A stretch of 48,361 nt of DNA from an uncultured Pirellula sp. (GCA_903858115.1 CAIOHR010000200.1:1-48361), one strand, 5' to 3'. Shown: positions 7,617 to 18,130, numbered from the stretch's first letter. Program-made: numbers and translations. The notes: a model not told the origin generated them from the letters alone.

Positions 7617-7811
7617 TCGTAAGTTTCTACGGAACGTGGCTCCAATCCTCCAACGGAATACTATTGGTAACCAGTTTCTCGCTCGATTGCAACTTTAGGG
7701 TCGGTACAATCTTCGCTGAGGACGGACAACGGCAAATTCAGGTGCTGGCATTTGTGCGACAATTTGAGCTACGGACTCCAGGGAGACGCCCTGCCGGCGA
7801 GTTGCTATGCC
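7611..7811. repeat. 201-bp direct repeat, right copy
   Basis: This is the second copy of the repeat (200 of 201 bases identical to 4663-4863). Its trmB-side end falls inside the glycine codon after NLTIYR, so the repeat supplies the last 38 codons and stop of the present trmB frame. Its other end abuts the IS1380 remnant. Confidence 0.95.
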
Positions 7812-8558
7812 TCGATAGATCGTTAGATTCTGATTTTGAGACAACATCTCTCGGCGTGATCGGCCATGTGGATCCTCTGGCCACGGCTCTAGAACTTCTT
7901 CCCAGTCGAATAGGGCCGAAAAGCAGCTTGTGATGTATTGCCAATAAGGTTTACGATCTGTCTGCAGGAAAACTTTCCCATTCGGTTTTAGCCTTCGATG
8001 AAGCAGACCCAAAAACTGCGGGGTGAGCATCCGCCGACTGGAGTCTTCGACACTGGAGAATGGCTGGGGATGATAAATGTGAAACTCGTCGACCGATTCG
8101 TCCTTCAACAATCGATCCAAGAGTTTCCAACCATCGCTCACAGCAAATCGCACGTTGTTCAGGCCTCGCTGATTTCCACGACGTGTAGCATAGCGAATGA
8201 CTGTTGGCAGAGCATCGATTCCCAAATGATCCCAATCTGGGCGACGTACGGAAGATGAGATGGTGAAACGTCCATTCCCACATCCGATATCCATCGCAAC
8301 CGGTGCTTCGCGGCCAAAGAGATCGGGCCATACAAAGGGAGCTTCTGGCAAACGCTTTATTGCGGTTTGTGTCCATTGCTCCTTGGGTTGGATTGCACCC
8401 GGAATGGGAATTCCCATCTCTAGTTCAATGTCACCGGGTTTGAGCGTAGTCGGGTCGGATGTGTTGACGCTTCGTGGGTTGACACCTGGGGGCTTGGGCG
8501 GGAATCGTTGGTTATCGGCGTTACCCTTGGAGGGACGGCGCTTGGAGGGACGGTTCAT
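7695..8558 (-). CDS. trmB: tRNA (guanine-N7)-methyltransferase with repeat-derived C-terminus
   Basis: This enzyme methylates G46 of tRNAs using S-adenosylmethionine. The frame of 287 residues has a 50-residue basic, proline-rich leader, then the class I methyltransferase core: MDIGCGNGRF (motif I), LGIDA, VRFAVSDGWKL, and FHIYHPQPF followed by RRMLTPQFL, the TrmB active-site region in its planctomycete-like form. FLQTDRKPYWQYI lies near the end. The ATG at 8558 overlaps the stop of the carbonic-anhydrase-like gene (ATGA), indicating translational coupling; the frame also extends upstream to 8621 within that gene. The native protein appears to end near NLTIYRG. The remaining 37 residues (IATRRQGVSL to RRLYRP) come from the 201-bp repeat and probably have no catalytic role. 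Confidence 0.85.
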   Translation of the reverse strand: MNRPSKRRPSKGNADNQRFPPKPPGVNPRSVNTSDPTTLKPGDIELEMGIPIPGAIQPKEQWTQTAIKRLPEAPFVWPDLFGREAPVAMDIGCGNGRFTISSSVRRPDWDHLGIDALPTVIRYATRRGNQRGLNNVRFAVSDGWKLLDRLLKDESVDEFHIYHPQPFSSVEDSSRRMLTPQFLGLLHRRLKPNGKVFLQTDRKPYWQYITSCFSALFDWEEVLEPWPEDPHGRSRREMLSQNQNLTIYRGIATRRQGVSLESVAQIVAQMPAPEFAVVRPQRRLYRP

Positions 8559-9088
8559 TGTGAGGAGCTCGATGGTTCGGAAACGCGATACTGCTTCGCC
8601 GTTTCGACATAGTGTTGCCAACCTCTAGAAATCATTTCTTGATCACGTTCCGTCGTTTCTCTTACAACCTTTGCAGGGGTACCCATGACAAGCGAGTTCG
8701 GCGGGATCACTTTTCCTTCTGGCACCAAACTCCCTGCCGCCACAATGGACCCTTTGCCGATGATGGCGCCGTTGAGAAGAACCGCTCGAATTCCTATCAA
8801 GCATTCGTCCTCGACTGTTGCACCATGAACGATTGCGCCGTGCCCGACAGTTACACGTTTCCCAACCGAGCATGGAAACCCTGGATCCGCGTGCAAGCAA
8901 CATAGATCTTGGATGTTCGATTGATCGCCGATGCGAATCGGTTCACAATCTCCTCGCAGAATTGCCCCAAACAAAATACATGCTTCGGAGCCGATATGGA
9001 CTTCGCCTCGCAAAGTTGCGTTGGAGGCAACGAAAGCATCGTCGGCAATTAGTTGTGGCTGGCGAGTTGTTTTCAACGAGTCGGACAT
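8555..9088 (-). CDS. Gamma-carbonic-anhydrase-like left-handed beta-helix protein
   Basis: This 177-residue protein is built of hexapeptide repeats (left-handed beta helix), for example FVASNATLRGEVHIGSEACI, GAILRGD, VTVGHGAIVHGATVEDECLI, VAAGSLVPEGKVIP and LVMGTPAKVVR. Arg and Asp in LRGD and the histidines in LHAD, VGHG and VHGA match the zinc ligands and active-site residues of the gamma-CA/YrdA/PaaY family. It is cytoplasmic and probably trimeric; members act as carbonic anhydrases or metal-binding proteins of unknown role. It is the middle gene of a likely ABC-F > gamma-CA > trmB operon: 58 bp after the ABC-F gene and overlapping trmB by ATGA. Confidence 0.9.
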   Translation of the reverse strand: MSDSLKTTRQPQLIADDAFVASNATLRGEVHIGSEACILFGAILRGDCEPIRIGDQSNIQDLCCLHADPGFPCSVGKRVTVGHGAIVHGATVEDECLIGIRAVLLNGAIIGKGSIVAAGSLVPEGKVIPPNSLVMGTPAKVVRETTERDQEMISRGWQHYVETAKQYRVSEPSSSSQ

Positions 9089-9146
9089 GCTTAGTAGCTC
9101 TGTAAAGCGTTGAGGGTGGTGAAGAATCTTCTCGAGATAGTTCTAT

Positions 9147-10967
9147 TCAAGATTGTTCCTCGATCAATTCTTGAAGTTCTGCCCAACGCATTTCGGCCGC
9201 TTCAAGCTCGGTGCTTACCTTGACCACTTCATCATGTAGTTTCATGGCTTCCATCGGGTCCGTTGTCTGCATCAATTTTTCATTGACGGTTCTCTTTTGA
9301 TCATCGAGCCGAGCGATCGTTTTTTCTAACTGTGTGATTTCTTTGCGCATGGCTCGGTCATCGGTAGAGCCGGTCGGTTGTTTCTTCTTGTCATGTGCGT
9401 GTCGATCCTTTTCATTCGCTTTGTTGTTCTTGCCTGTTGCGACGGGGACTGGTTTCTTTCCTGTGCGTGCAAACTCTGCTTCGTCGATCTCCTGATTGAC
9501 CATGTACAGGTAGGATTCATAATTGCCGTGGTAATTTACAACGGAGCCATCTTTTACTTCGATAATGCTGGAAGCGACTCGACGCATAAAGTGTCGATCG
9601 TGAGAAGTAAAGATCACTGTCCCTTTGTACTCCAGCAACGCATTGGCAAGTGCTTCGACTGTTTCGACGTCCAAGTGGTTACCAGGTTCGTCGAGGACCA
9701 GAATATTGTAGTTCCCGAGAAGGATCGCAGCCATACAGAGGCGAGCTCGCTCACCACCACTGAGGACAGAAACTTTCTTGTGAATCGCCTCGCCTCGAAA
9801 CAACATCGCGCCGGCTGTGTCGAGAATCGTCTGATTCTTGGTTCCGGGTATGGCCTCATATTCGAGATACTCAAGAACCGTCTTCTTTTCAGGCAAACTC
9901 GTGTAAACGTGTTGTGCGTAAGTACCGATATTGCAAGCGTGTCCCCAACGAACATCTCCAAGCACCGGTGTTAGAGACTGAACGATCGTTCGGAGCAACG
10001 TCGTCTTCCCTTGACCGTTGTCCCCTACGATTGCTGCGCGCGTTCCGTGCTCGATTTCAATATTGATGTTCTTCGCAATGACCGTTTCGCTATAGCCAAT
10101 CCCGAGATCAATACAGCGCACGGCGGGTCCTTTGCGAGGTTCGACTTGGGGAGCACGAATCACCGCATGCGCTTGGTCCGATTGAACCTCGATGAATTCC
10201 AATCGCTCCAGCATCTTGCTCTTCGATTTGGCTCGAGTAGCAGTACTAGCGCGTGCGCGGTTCTTGTCGACAAACTCTTGTAGCTGCTTTCGTTTCGATT
10301 CGGTTGCTGCGTTGACTCGTTGGGTATGCTCGATGCGTTCTTGTTGATACACCAAGAAATCCTCGATCTTTCCTGGGTACATGGTGAGCTTGCCCAGCGA
10401 TAGATCTAGCGTACTGTCACACGTTGCGCTCAAAAAAGCGCGGTCGTGTGAGACAATCAAACAGGCTTCACGGAAGTCCTTGAGAAAGTGCTCCAACAAA
10501 ATCTGCGTTCGAAGATCCAAGAAGTTCGTTGGTTCGTCGAGCAAAAGCAGATTCGGCTCATGCAGGAGCAACGCGGCCAACTTCACGCGCGTTTGCCATC
10601 CGCCAGACAGTTCCCCGACAGGGCCTTCGAGGTATCGGCCTTTGAGTTCAAACTGCCCTGCGACTTCACCACACTTCCAATCAGGTTGGCCACTATCTCG
10701 CATCAGAAATTCGAGCGAAGTCTCGCCCGGCAAGAACGGGTCATGCTGTCGCAGATAGCCGACCTTGAGGCGAGGATGGCGAATGATTTGTCCAGAATCG
10801 AGCTCTTCGTCTCCCAGGAGGCAACGCAAAAGAGTGGACTTTCCGGCGCCGTTTCGTCCGACAAACCCGACCTTGGTATCGCTCGTGATAGTACATTCGG
10901 CATCGTCGAGCAGGAGTTGTTCTCCGTAGCGTTTATTGGCCTGTTTGATTTGAAGTAGGACGCTCAT
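9147..10967 (-). CDS. ABC-F family ATPase (ribosome-associated, Uup/YheS type)
   Basis: The 606 residues form two ABC cassettes without membrane segments, the hallmark of ABC-F translation factors. Cassette 1 has GRNGAGKS, ELSGGWQTR and LLLDEPTNFLD. Cassette 2 has GDNGQGKTT, LSGGERARL and LVLDEPGNHLD. The linker between them (about 190-270) is charged and helical (HTQRVNAATESKRKQLQEFV), as in the P-site tRNA interaction motif. The C-terminus is a Lys-rich spacer followed by a coiled coil (KEITQLEKTIARLDDQKRTV), similar to the DNA/ribosome-binding tail of Uup. These proteins enter the ribosomal E site and help stalled translation; some give antibiotic resistance, but nothing here points to a specific drug. 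It is probably the first gene of the operon with the carbonic-anhydrase-like gene and trmB. Confidence 0.92.
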   Translation of the reverse strand: MSVLLQIKQANKRYGEQLLLDDAECTITSDTKVGFVGRNGAGKSTLLRCLLGDEELDSGQIIRHPRLKVGYLRQHDPFLPGETSLEFLMRDSGQPDWKCGEVAGQFELKGRYLEGPVGELSGGWQTRVKLAALLLHEPNLLLLDEPTNFLDLRTQILLEHFLKDFREACLIVSHDRAFLSATCDSTLDLSLGKLTMYPGKIEDFLVYQQERIEHTQRVNAATESKRKQLQEFVDKNRARASTATRAKSKSKMLERLEFIEVQSDQAHAVIRAPQVEPRKGPAVRCIDLGIGYSETVIAKNINIEIEHGTRAAIVGDNGQGKTTLLRTIVQSLTPVLGDVRWGHACNIGTYAQHVYTSLPEKKTVLEYLEYEAIPGTKNQTILDTAGAMLFRGEAIHKKVSVLSGGERARLCMAAILLGNYNILVLDEPGNHLDVETVEALANALLEYKGTVIFTSHDRHFMRRVASSIIEVKDGSVVNYHGNYESYLYMVNQEIDEAEFARTGKKPVPVATGKNNKANEKDRHAHDKKKQPTGSTDDRAMRKEITQLEKTIARLDDQKRTVNEKLMQTTDPMEAMKLHDEVVKVSTELEAAEMRWAELQELIEEQS

Positions 10968-11069
10968 CGGCTTTGTAGGTTAGGAGTAATTCGAAAGACT
11001 CGGCGAAATGTCTAGACTTTGGTATGTTAACATCGCAGAGGAAAGCGACCAAGGAGCAACAGGATCGAC

Positions 11070-11669
11070 ATGGCCGAGATATCGCAATCAGTCACGGAAT
11101 TGATTGAACAACTCAACAAATTACCGGGAATCGGACGTAAAACGGCGGAACGACTCGCTTACCATTTGCTCCGAGTTCATGAAACGGAAGCCTTTGCTCT
11201 TTCGGATGCAATTCGATCCGTGCGAGAAAATGTTCGCTATTGTTCGGTGTGCTTTAATCTGTCCGAGGGCGAACTGTGCAATATTTGCTCCGATCCTCGA
11301 CGAGATCCGGCAATTCTATGCATTGTCGAACAGCCAAGAGACTTGATGGCTCTGGAGCAGTCGGGTGTTTATCGCGGGCACTATCATGTGTTGCTGGGGC
11401 GGATCGCACCTTTGGACGGCATTGGTCCAGATCAGCTCACGATCGAGGCACTAGTAGAGCGAGTTCGAACCGGCAACTACGCAGAAGTCATCATGGCAAC
11501 CAATCCCAATGTAGAAGGGGATGGAACCGCGTTGTTCATCTCGAACCAACTCGGAGAATTACCCGTGAAGCTGACACGACTAGCCCGCGGAGTCACGACG
11601 GGGAGCGTCTTAGAGTACACCAACAAAGAGATCCTTGCCGATGCACTCTCGGGGCGACAAAAACTCTGA
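11070..11669 (+). CDS. recR: Recombination protein RecR
   Basis: The 199-residue protein has the standard RecR order: helix-hairpin-helix at the N-terminus (LNKLPGIGRKTAERLAYHLL), a four-cysteine zinc motif (CSVCFNLSEGELCNIC), and a Toprim domain (ILCIVEQPRDLMALEQSG through EVIMATNPNVEGDGTALFI). A C-terminal Walker-B-like segment ends with RLARGVTTGSVLEYTNKEI. It acts with RecO/RecF to load RecA at gaps. aaggag at 11051 and agga at 11061 lie just upstream of the ATG. It stands alone, divergent from the ABC-F gene with a 102-bp gap; the usual dnaX-ybaB-recR linkage is not seen in this window. Confidence 0.97.
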   Translation: MAEISQSVTELIEQLNKLPGIGRKTAERLAYHLLRVHETEAFALSDAIRSVRENVRYCSVCFNLSEGELCNICSDPRRDPAILCIVEQPRDLMALEQSGVYRGHYHVLLGRIAPLDGIGPDQLTIEALVERVRTGNYAEVIMATNPNVEGDGTALFISNQLGELPVKLTRLARGVTTGSVLEYTNKEILADALSGRQKL

Positions 11670-11702
11670 TCGGGCGTGCGTGATCGGAGGTGCTGATCGA
11701 TT

Positions 11703-11728
11703 GGGCTTTTTTGAACTTTTTAAAGCCC
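11703..11728. terminator. Possible bidirectional terminator between recR and the epimerase gene
   Basis: GGGCTTT (11703-11709) pairs with AAAGCCC (11722-11728), with T-rich tracts inside the loop. It sits between two convergent genes, the expected place for a shared terminator, but the T run lies in the loop rather than after the stem. Confidence 0.35.
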
Positions 11729-11759
11729 GGTAAAAGCAAAGAGCTGACAAGCTGGAAGC

Positions 11760-12824
11760 TTATCCCACTTTTTGTGCTGAGGCTTTGTGGTCTTCCATTT
11801 CTATCATGCGGCCTAGCATGTCGGTCAGCGATGTTCGAATCGACCACTCCGGAAAGTGGCTTTTGATCTTTCTTAGGTCCGAGATGTAGCAGATATGGTC
11901 GCCCGTGCGATGGGTGTCACCTAGTGTGTACTCGACTTGGTAGGGGCTGATTTTGGCGATCAAGTCGATGCACTCGAGAACAGACGCTGAGTTCTCTCGC
12001 CCCCCTCCTAGATTGTATACTTCGCCTGGACGTGGACGATTGCGGAACGCTTCGAAGGCGGCAATGACATCTGCGTTCTCGATTTGATCGCGAACTTGTT
12101 TTCCCTTGTAGCCAAAGATCGTATACGGCTTTTTGTGAACGGCAACATGGACCAAATAAGAAAGAAACCCATGCAATTCCACTCCTGAGTGAGACGCGCC
12201 CGTTAGACAGCCACCTCGGAACACACCCACTTTCATCCCAAAGTACTTTCCGTATTCTTGGGCAACCACGTCTGCGGCAGTCTTCGAAGCGCCAAACAGG
12301 GAGTGAAGGGTTTGATCGATTCGGCACGATTCGCTGATGCCGTGAAAATGTTCGGGATTCGCATACTCCCATCGTCTATCCAACTCGATCAATGGAATTT
12401 CGTTCGGGGCATCGCCGTATACTTTGTTGGTACTCATATGACAAAACACCGCGTCGGGTGCATGCTGCCGTGTCGCTTCGAGCATATTCAATGTCCCCAC
12501 TGCGTTGACATCAAAGTCGAGCAATGGAATGTCTTTGGCTTTATCGTGCGAGGGTTGGGCTGCGCAGTGGATCACCATTTCCGGGGCTATGGTTTTCACC
12601 AGTTCGAAGACATGATCTCGTGAACGAATATCGACGCTTTGGTGGGTGAATCGCTTTGTTTCTTTCAGAAGTCGTTCCAAGTTCCACTGGGTGCTACCCA
12701 TCGGTCCGAAGAACTCTTGACGCATGTTATTGTCCAAGCCGGTGACATCCGCTCCGACGGAATCATAGTGCCGAACAGCAGCAGAACCGATAAGGCCGCT
12801 CGAGCCGGTAACCAAAACTTTCAT
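11760..12824 (-). CDS. NAD-dependent epimerase/dehydratase, CDP-paratose-2-epimerase-like
   Basis: This 354-residue extended short-chain dehydrogenase has the Rossmann glycine motif VTGSSGLIGSA at residues 5-15, then GLDNNMR, VDIRSRD, IHCAAQPSHD and MSTNKVYGDAP. That set, with the WN after GST at about 43-48, matches the CDP-paratose/tyvelose epimerase group, which inverts a sugar nucleotide at C2 for O-antigen synthesis. The segment that normally reads YxxxK is HSLFGASK, so residue 177 is Phe instead of the catalytic Tyr (codon ttt at 12296-12294), while Lys181 is kept. FRGGCLTGASHSGVELHGFL is the substrate-loop region. No other deoxysugar genes are adjacent. It lies downstream of the acyl-CoA synthetase gene on the same strand with a 116-bp gap. 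Confidence 0.82.
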   Translation of the reverse strand: MKVLVTGSSGLIGSAAVRHYDSVGADVTGLDNNMRQEFFGPMGSTQWNLERLLKETKRFTHQSVDIRSRDHVFELVKTIAPEMVIHCAAQPSHDKAKDIPLLDFDVNAVGTLNMLEATRQHAPDAVFCHMSTNKVYGDAPNEIPLIELDRRWEYANPEHFHGISESCRIDQTLHSLFGASKTAADVVAQEYGKYFGMKVGVFRGGCLTGASHSGVELHGFLSYLVHVAVHKKPYTIFGYKGKQVRDQIENADVIAAFEAFRNRPRPGEVYNLGGGRENSASVLECIDLIAKISPYQVEYTLGDTHRTGDHICYISDLRKIKSHFPEWSIRTSLTDMLGRMIEMEDHKASAQKVG

Positions 12825-12940
12825 GCATGCACTCTAGATCGTGAATTCAACCATGGCAAAAATGTCGATCGTCGATTCTGTTCAACGAACCTACCTATCA
12901 TAAATTGGTGGACACCCTATCGTAGGATTGTCCCAGAGCA

Positions 12941-14464
12941 TCAAGATGTCATGTCGTCCGTCGACAGCATTTGCGTATAAAATCGCTCCAACTCTCGGCG
13001 TCGCTTACCACCCTTAAAATTGCAAAGTCCGTTCTCTGCATTCCAGGGTTTGGAAGAAAATTGAACCATACCAATCGCCCGAGAGGCATCGTTTGGCAGC
13101 AGAGTCGATAACACCTCGCCAACGGAATTGAGCGTGGGGAGCGAAGCCCAGCATTTCGGTTTGATAATCAATACGCAGGTCTTTCGACCGCTACCAAAAA
13201 GAAAACAATCTTCAATCCACGGCTGTTCGAGCACGAGTGTTTCGATTGGGAGCGGATTTAGCTTGTATCCGTTCTGCAATACGATGACGTCGTCCATTCG
13301 ACCAAGAATTCGTAACGACTGCCCGTCGCTGTCGATTTCTGCCCTGTCCATCGTGTCTAGCCAGCCATCGACGATTCGAGCTTCGGTGGCAGAAGAATCT
13401 TGCCAATACCCTGACATGACACCGGCCCCTCGCACCCATAGTTTACCTTGGTTATCGATCTTTACTTCGGTGTTGCTGACAGGAGGTCCCACCCCAGCCA
13501 AAACAGGAGGGCTCGTATCGGTTGCGGCTCGGTTCGAACAGACCACAGGACCAGCCTCCGTAAGCCCGTAGCCTTGATAGATGTCCAGTCCGGCTTTGTG
13601 AAACAGTAGCCTGGTACGTTCGCTCATAGGGGCTCCACCGCTGGCAAGCTGACGAATCGATCCACCAAAACTATGAAGCAGGTCGATTGGCGAGTCCATG
13701 CGATCGCTCCATCGAGAAGCCAGACTTTCGTACACGGCGGGAACTGCATTCACGAGGGTCGGCTGAGCGACAGCGAGCCGTTCGATAAACGCTTCAGTGC
13801 CATGCACTGTTTCTAGCGAGCCACCGCTGAGCAACCACGTCGTCAATTCGCAGGTCCTCGCATATGCATGTGCGAATGGAAGCAAATTGAGACGATGGTC
13901 GGTTGCTCGCTGAGGCATCGCTTCCAGTTTGCTGATGGCATTAGAAACAAGGTTCTGGTGGCTTAGCAGAACCGCGCGTGGCTCGTTCGTTGTTCCAGAC
14001 GTAAACAGCAAATTCGATCCGTCCGTTGCTTCGTATCCGGTTTCTGTCTTCTGCAACCGTGCCCCACTTCGCAATTCATGGTAGTTTGGGATCTTACGGC
14101 TGTACTTCAAAGTTGAAACATGTCCATCCACAAGCACGGCCACAGGGCAAATCGATGAAACTATGTTCTCGGCAACTGTCGGTGACAATCTCGCATCGAG
14201 AGGAGCGTGTATGGCGTTGAGACTCGAACAGGCGAGGTCGATGAGAATCCATTCCAGCGAGTTGCGCGCCCACTGCAGAACAACCGAACCGTTCTTGACT
14301 CCCATTGCCTGCAAGTGATGGGACATGCCTGCGGTCAGGCCCGATAGCTGTTGCCAATTTATGTTGACAACTTCATTTGGTGCAGGCCGTTCGACCCAAG
14401 CAGTTTTGTCGGGGAGTTGCTCGCAGTTCGCGACGAGAAGATCTACAAGACGTGTGTTGGACAC
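12941..14464 (-). CDS. AMP-dependent acyl-CoA synthetase/ligase
   Basis: This 507-residue ANL-superfamily adenylating enzyme carries the phosphate-binding loop LLFTSGTTNEPRAVLLSH (about 150-167), LLPFAHAYARTCEL, YQGYGLTEAGPVV (A5), DGWLDTMDRAEIDSDG (A7) and LGRMDDVIVLQNGYKLNP (A8 hinge). The catalytic lysine region is near the C-terminus (NFKGGKRRRELERF). The chemistry is ATP-dependent activation of a carboxylate, probably a fatty acid, to acyl-AMP then acyl-CoA or acyl-ACP. It is slightly short for the family because the C-terminal subdomain is compact. The start lies 13 bp after the stop of the secreted 655-residue protein, so the two are likely co-transcribed. Substrate cannot be assigned. 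Confidence 0.88.
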   Translation of the reverse strand: MSNTRLVDLLVANCEQLPDKTAWVERPAPNEVVNINWQQLSGLTAGMSHHLQAMGVKNGSVVLQWARNSLEWILIDLACSSLNAIHAPLDARLSPTVAENIVSSICPVAVLVDGHVSTLKYSRKIPNYHELRSGARLQKTETGYEATDGSNLLFTSGTTNEPRAVLLSHQNLVSNAISKLEAMPQRATDHRLNLLPFAHAYARTCELTTWLLSGGSLETVHGTEAFIERLAVAQPTLVNAVPAVYESLASRWSDRMDSPIDLLHSFGGSIRQLASGGAPMSERTRLLFHKAGLDIYQGYGLTEAGPVVCSNRAATDTSPPVLAGVGPPVSNTEVKIDNQGKLWVRGAGVMSGYWQDSSATEARIVDGWLDTMDRAEIDSDGQSLRILGRMDDVIVLQNGYKLNPLPIETLVLEQPWIEDCFLFGSGRKTCVLIIKPKCWASLPTLNSVGEVLSTLLPNDASRAIGMVQFSSKPWNAENGLCNFKGGKRRRELERFYTQMLSTDDMTS

Positions 14465-14477
14465 AGCCTACTAACGA

Positions 14478-16445
14478 TTAGTTGAGATGTGCTTGAATCC
14501 AGCCACCTTCTGTCTGAAGCGAGGATAGCGACAGTCCTTGGAGTTCCGCAGGTAGTTTTTCGGATAGTCGCAGTGGCGTTTCTAGCAGGTTCTCGCGGAA
14601 CACATTCTCAAATTTTCTCTTGAGTAGGTTACGAAGCGAGGCAGCCACGGCACCTTTTTGTTGTTTGCCATAAAAGTCGATCTTTACGGTGCCAACGCGT
14701 GCGAGTTGAAGTTCATTATTGTTCAAAACAGGAATGTACGAAGCCTGAATCACAGCAGGCATAACGACTCCTTTGCCATCTGCTCCCCTGGTGATTTTAT
14801 CTGTTCGGATACAGAAGGTGATCAAACCGTTGTCCAGTTTGAGTTCTACAGGATGGAAGTCCGACATTTTGATCGCCCAAGGTTCGTCGTCCTCTTTGTC
14901 CTTTGGCAATCCTCCCTTGGCCAGTTCTCCGAACTGAGAAGCGTATGACTCGCTATCGATACTTTGCAAGACTCGGCCTGCCAGAATGGGGTCTAATAAA
15001 TTTGAAAAGGTCGACTCGTGAACTTGAATGGTGATACCGGTAGGTTGCACAACTATTGGACAGGAAGAAGTGGCTGCGAACTGCACGCCATCTTGGACTT
15101 TCCAGAGCAATGCGAGTTGCTGTGACGAGCTCCAGGATGTTCGATTGGGCTTTGTAATGCCAAGCCGTGCAAGTTCAGGTAACGGCGGTGTCTTGAGTTT
15201 TTGGTTGGATTGGGAAAGTTGGTCAACCAACTGTTGATGGAATTGATCGCGAATACGCTTTTCCATCCGACCAACAGCAATCGCGTCCGCTTGTGGCTTT
15301 TGTTTAGCAGCGACCTTTGAGGCAATCTTTTCCACGATTCGGTGCTTTGCATCGATCGAATTGATCTGCGTCGATAAATTGGCATCGACACCTGTATCGT
15401 TCAGTGTGTGGAGCCCATCGCTGCTCAAGGTGATGGTTTCGCAAGCTGAGACGGTTGCCGTACCTGTCGTGTAAAGTTTGACACTGCGGTTATAACCGAT
15501 GTTGTTGCTTGAAAAGTTGCCGCTCAGGTCAAGTCGTAATGCCGCTTGACGAGAATTTTCGATCAATGAAGGAGACACAAACCCTTGGAGCAAGCTGTTT
15601 CCATAGATCTGCGTACCGAGAATGTTTTCGTTGACCGGATTATGTTCGCTTACCGGTCTTCCAAACTTTTGTTTTACATATTCCGACGAGACCAATACGC
15701 GAACATTGGGGCCAGAGAAGAAAGAGGTCATACTTTGAACAAGAGGCTTCGCTTGATTGGTCTGGTCTAAGAAAGCGACGGTTTGCGCCACTTCATGACG
15801 GGAATCGTAATCTCGCGGTAGCGCAGGCGACTGCACTAGCTCTTTCAGTTTCTTCAGCTTGTTGCCTAGGATTTCAATGGAGCCTTGGGGGTTCGAGCCA
15901 AACAAAAGAGCTCGCGAATAGCGTTGGAGCGCACTGCGAACACGAGTGAACGGCTCGAGCTCTAGTCCGTCAAAATTCTGACGAAAGTTCTTTTCAAATT
16001 GAATGAAATCCGCTGGGACCGGTTCTTTGCTAGCCAATTCTGTGCGAATCGAGTTCCATCGAAGGAAAGTGAGCCAGTTCGCTTCGTGCTGTGGAGTTTT
16101 CTTGAGGAAGTTCTCCAAGTTCGTCATCGCCTGCTCTAATTCGAGTTTTGCTGTCGCGATCGAGGGAAGGAGATTTGCGTCCAATTGCAATTCCGCGTTG
16201 GCTGCCAAACTTTGCCAAGCATTCGCAGTCAGGGGATCCACAGTTTGATGCGGCGCGGCGCAGTAGTAGGCAGGCTGATAATTCGATACAGCTGGATTTG
16301 GAGGGACGTTATCCTGCGCGAATGAATCCTGCACGAATGAAACGCTTACCGATGTCAAGACACACGAGATCAGGGCTCCCCAACGAGAAGACCGATTTGA
16401 AGTGGGAGTGAGGCAGGTTTCAAACTTCGTGATCGATTGGGACAT
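14478..16445 (-). CDS. Exported protein of unknown function (655 residues)
   Basis: The ATG at 16445 is preceded by a strong Shine-Dalgarno (ggaggaa, about 6 bases away) and opens a signal peptide (WGALISCVLTSVSVSFVQDS, cleavage near SFAQ). The mature protein starts with an alpha-helical half (ATAKLELEQAMTNLENFLKK and similar, residues about 80-230). A beta-rich segment follows (LRLDLSGNFSSNNIGYNRSV, VKLYTTGTATVSACETITLS), then a Lys/Gln-rich helix (IVEKIASKVAAKQKPQADAI) and a C-terminal domain beginning near TSSCPIVVQPTGITIQVHES. I do not recognise a family; the style is that of planctomycete periplasmic or surface proteins. It is likely co-transcribed with the acyl-CoA synthetase gene immediately downstream. 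Confidence 0.75.
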   Translation of the reverse strand: MSQSITKFETCLTPTSNRSSRWGALISCVLTSVSVSFVQDSFAQDNVPPNPAVSNYQPAYYCAAPHQTVDPLTANAWQSLAANAELQLDANLLPSIATAKLELEQAMTNLENFLKKTPQHEANWLTFLRWNSIRTELASKEPVPADFIQFEKNFRQNFDGLELEPFTRVRSALQRYSRALLFGSNPQGSIEILGNKLKKLKELVQSPALPRDYDSRHEVAQTVAFLDQTNQAKPLVQSMTSFFSGPNVRVLVSSEYVKQKFGRPVSEHNPVNENILGTQIYGNSLLQGFVSPSLIENSRQAALRLDLSGNFSSNNIGYNRSVKLYTTGTATVSACETITLSSDGLHTLNDTGVDANLSTQINSIDAKHRIVEKIASKVAAKQKPQADAIAVGRMEKRIRDQFHQQLVDQLSQSNQKLKTPPLPELARLGITKPNRTSWSSSQQLALLWKVQDGVQFAATSSCPIVVQPTGITIQVHESTFSNLLDPILAGRVLQSIDSESYASQFGELAKGGLPKDKEDDEPWAIKMSDFHPVELKLDNGLITFCIRTDKITRGADGKGVVMPAVIQASYIPVLNNNELQLARVGTVKIDFYGKQQKGAVAASLRNLLKRKFENVFRENLLETPLRLSEKLPAELQGLSLSSLQTEGGWIQAHLN

Positions 16446-18107
<1,662 letters not shown>

Positions 18108-18130
18108 TTCATTTCGTTTGTAAAGCCCCC

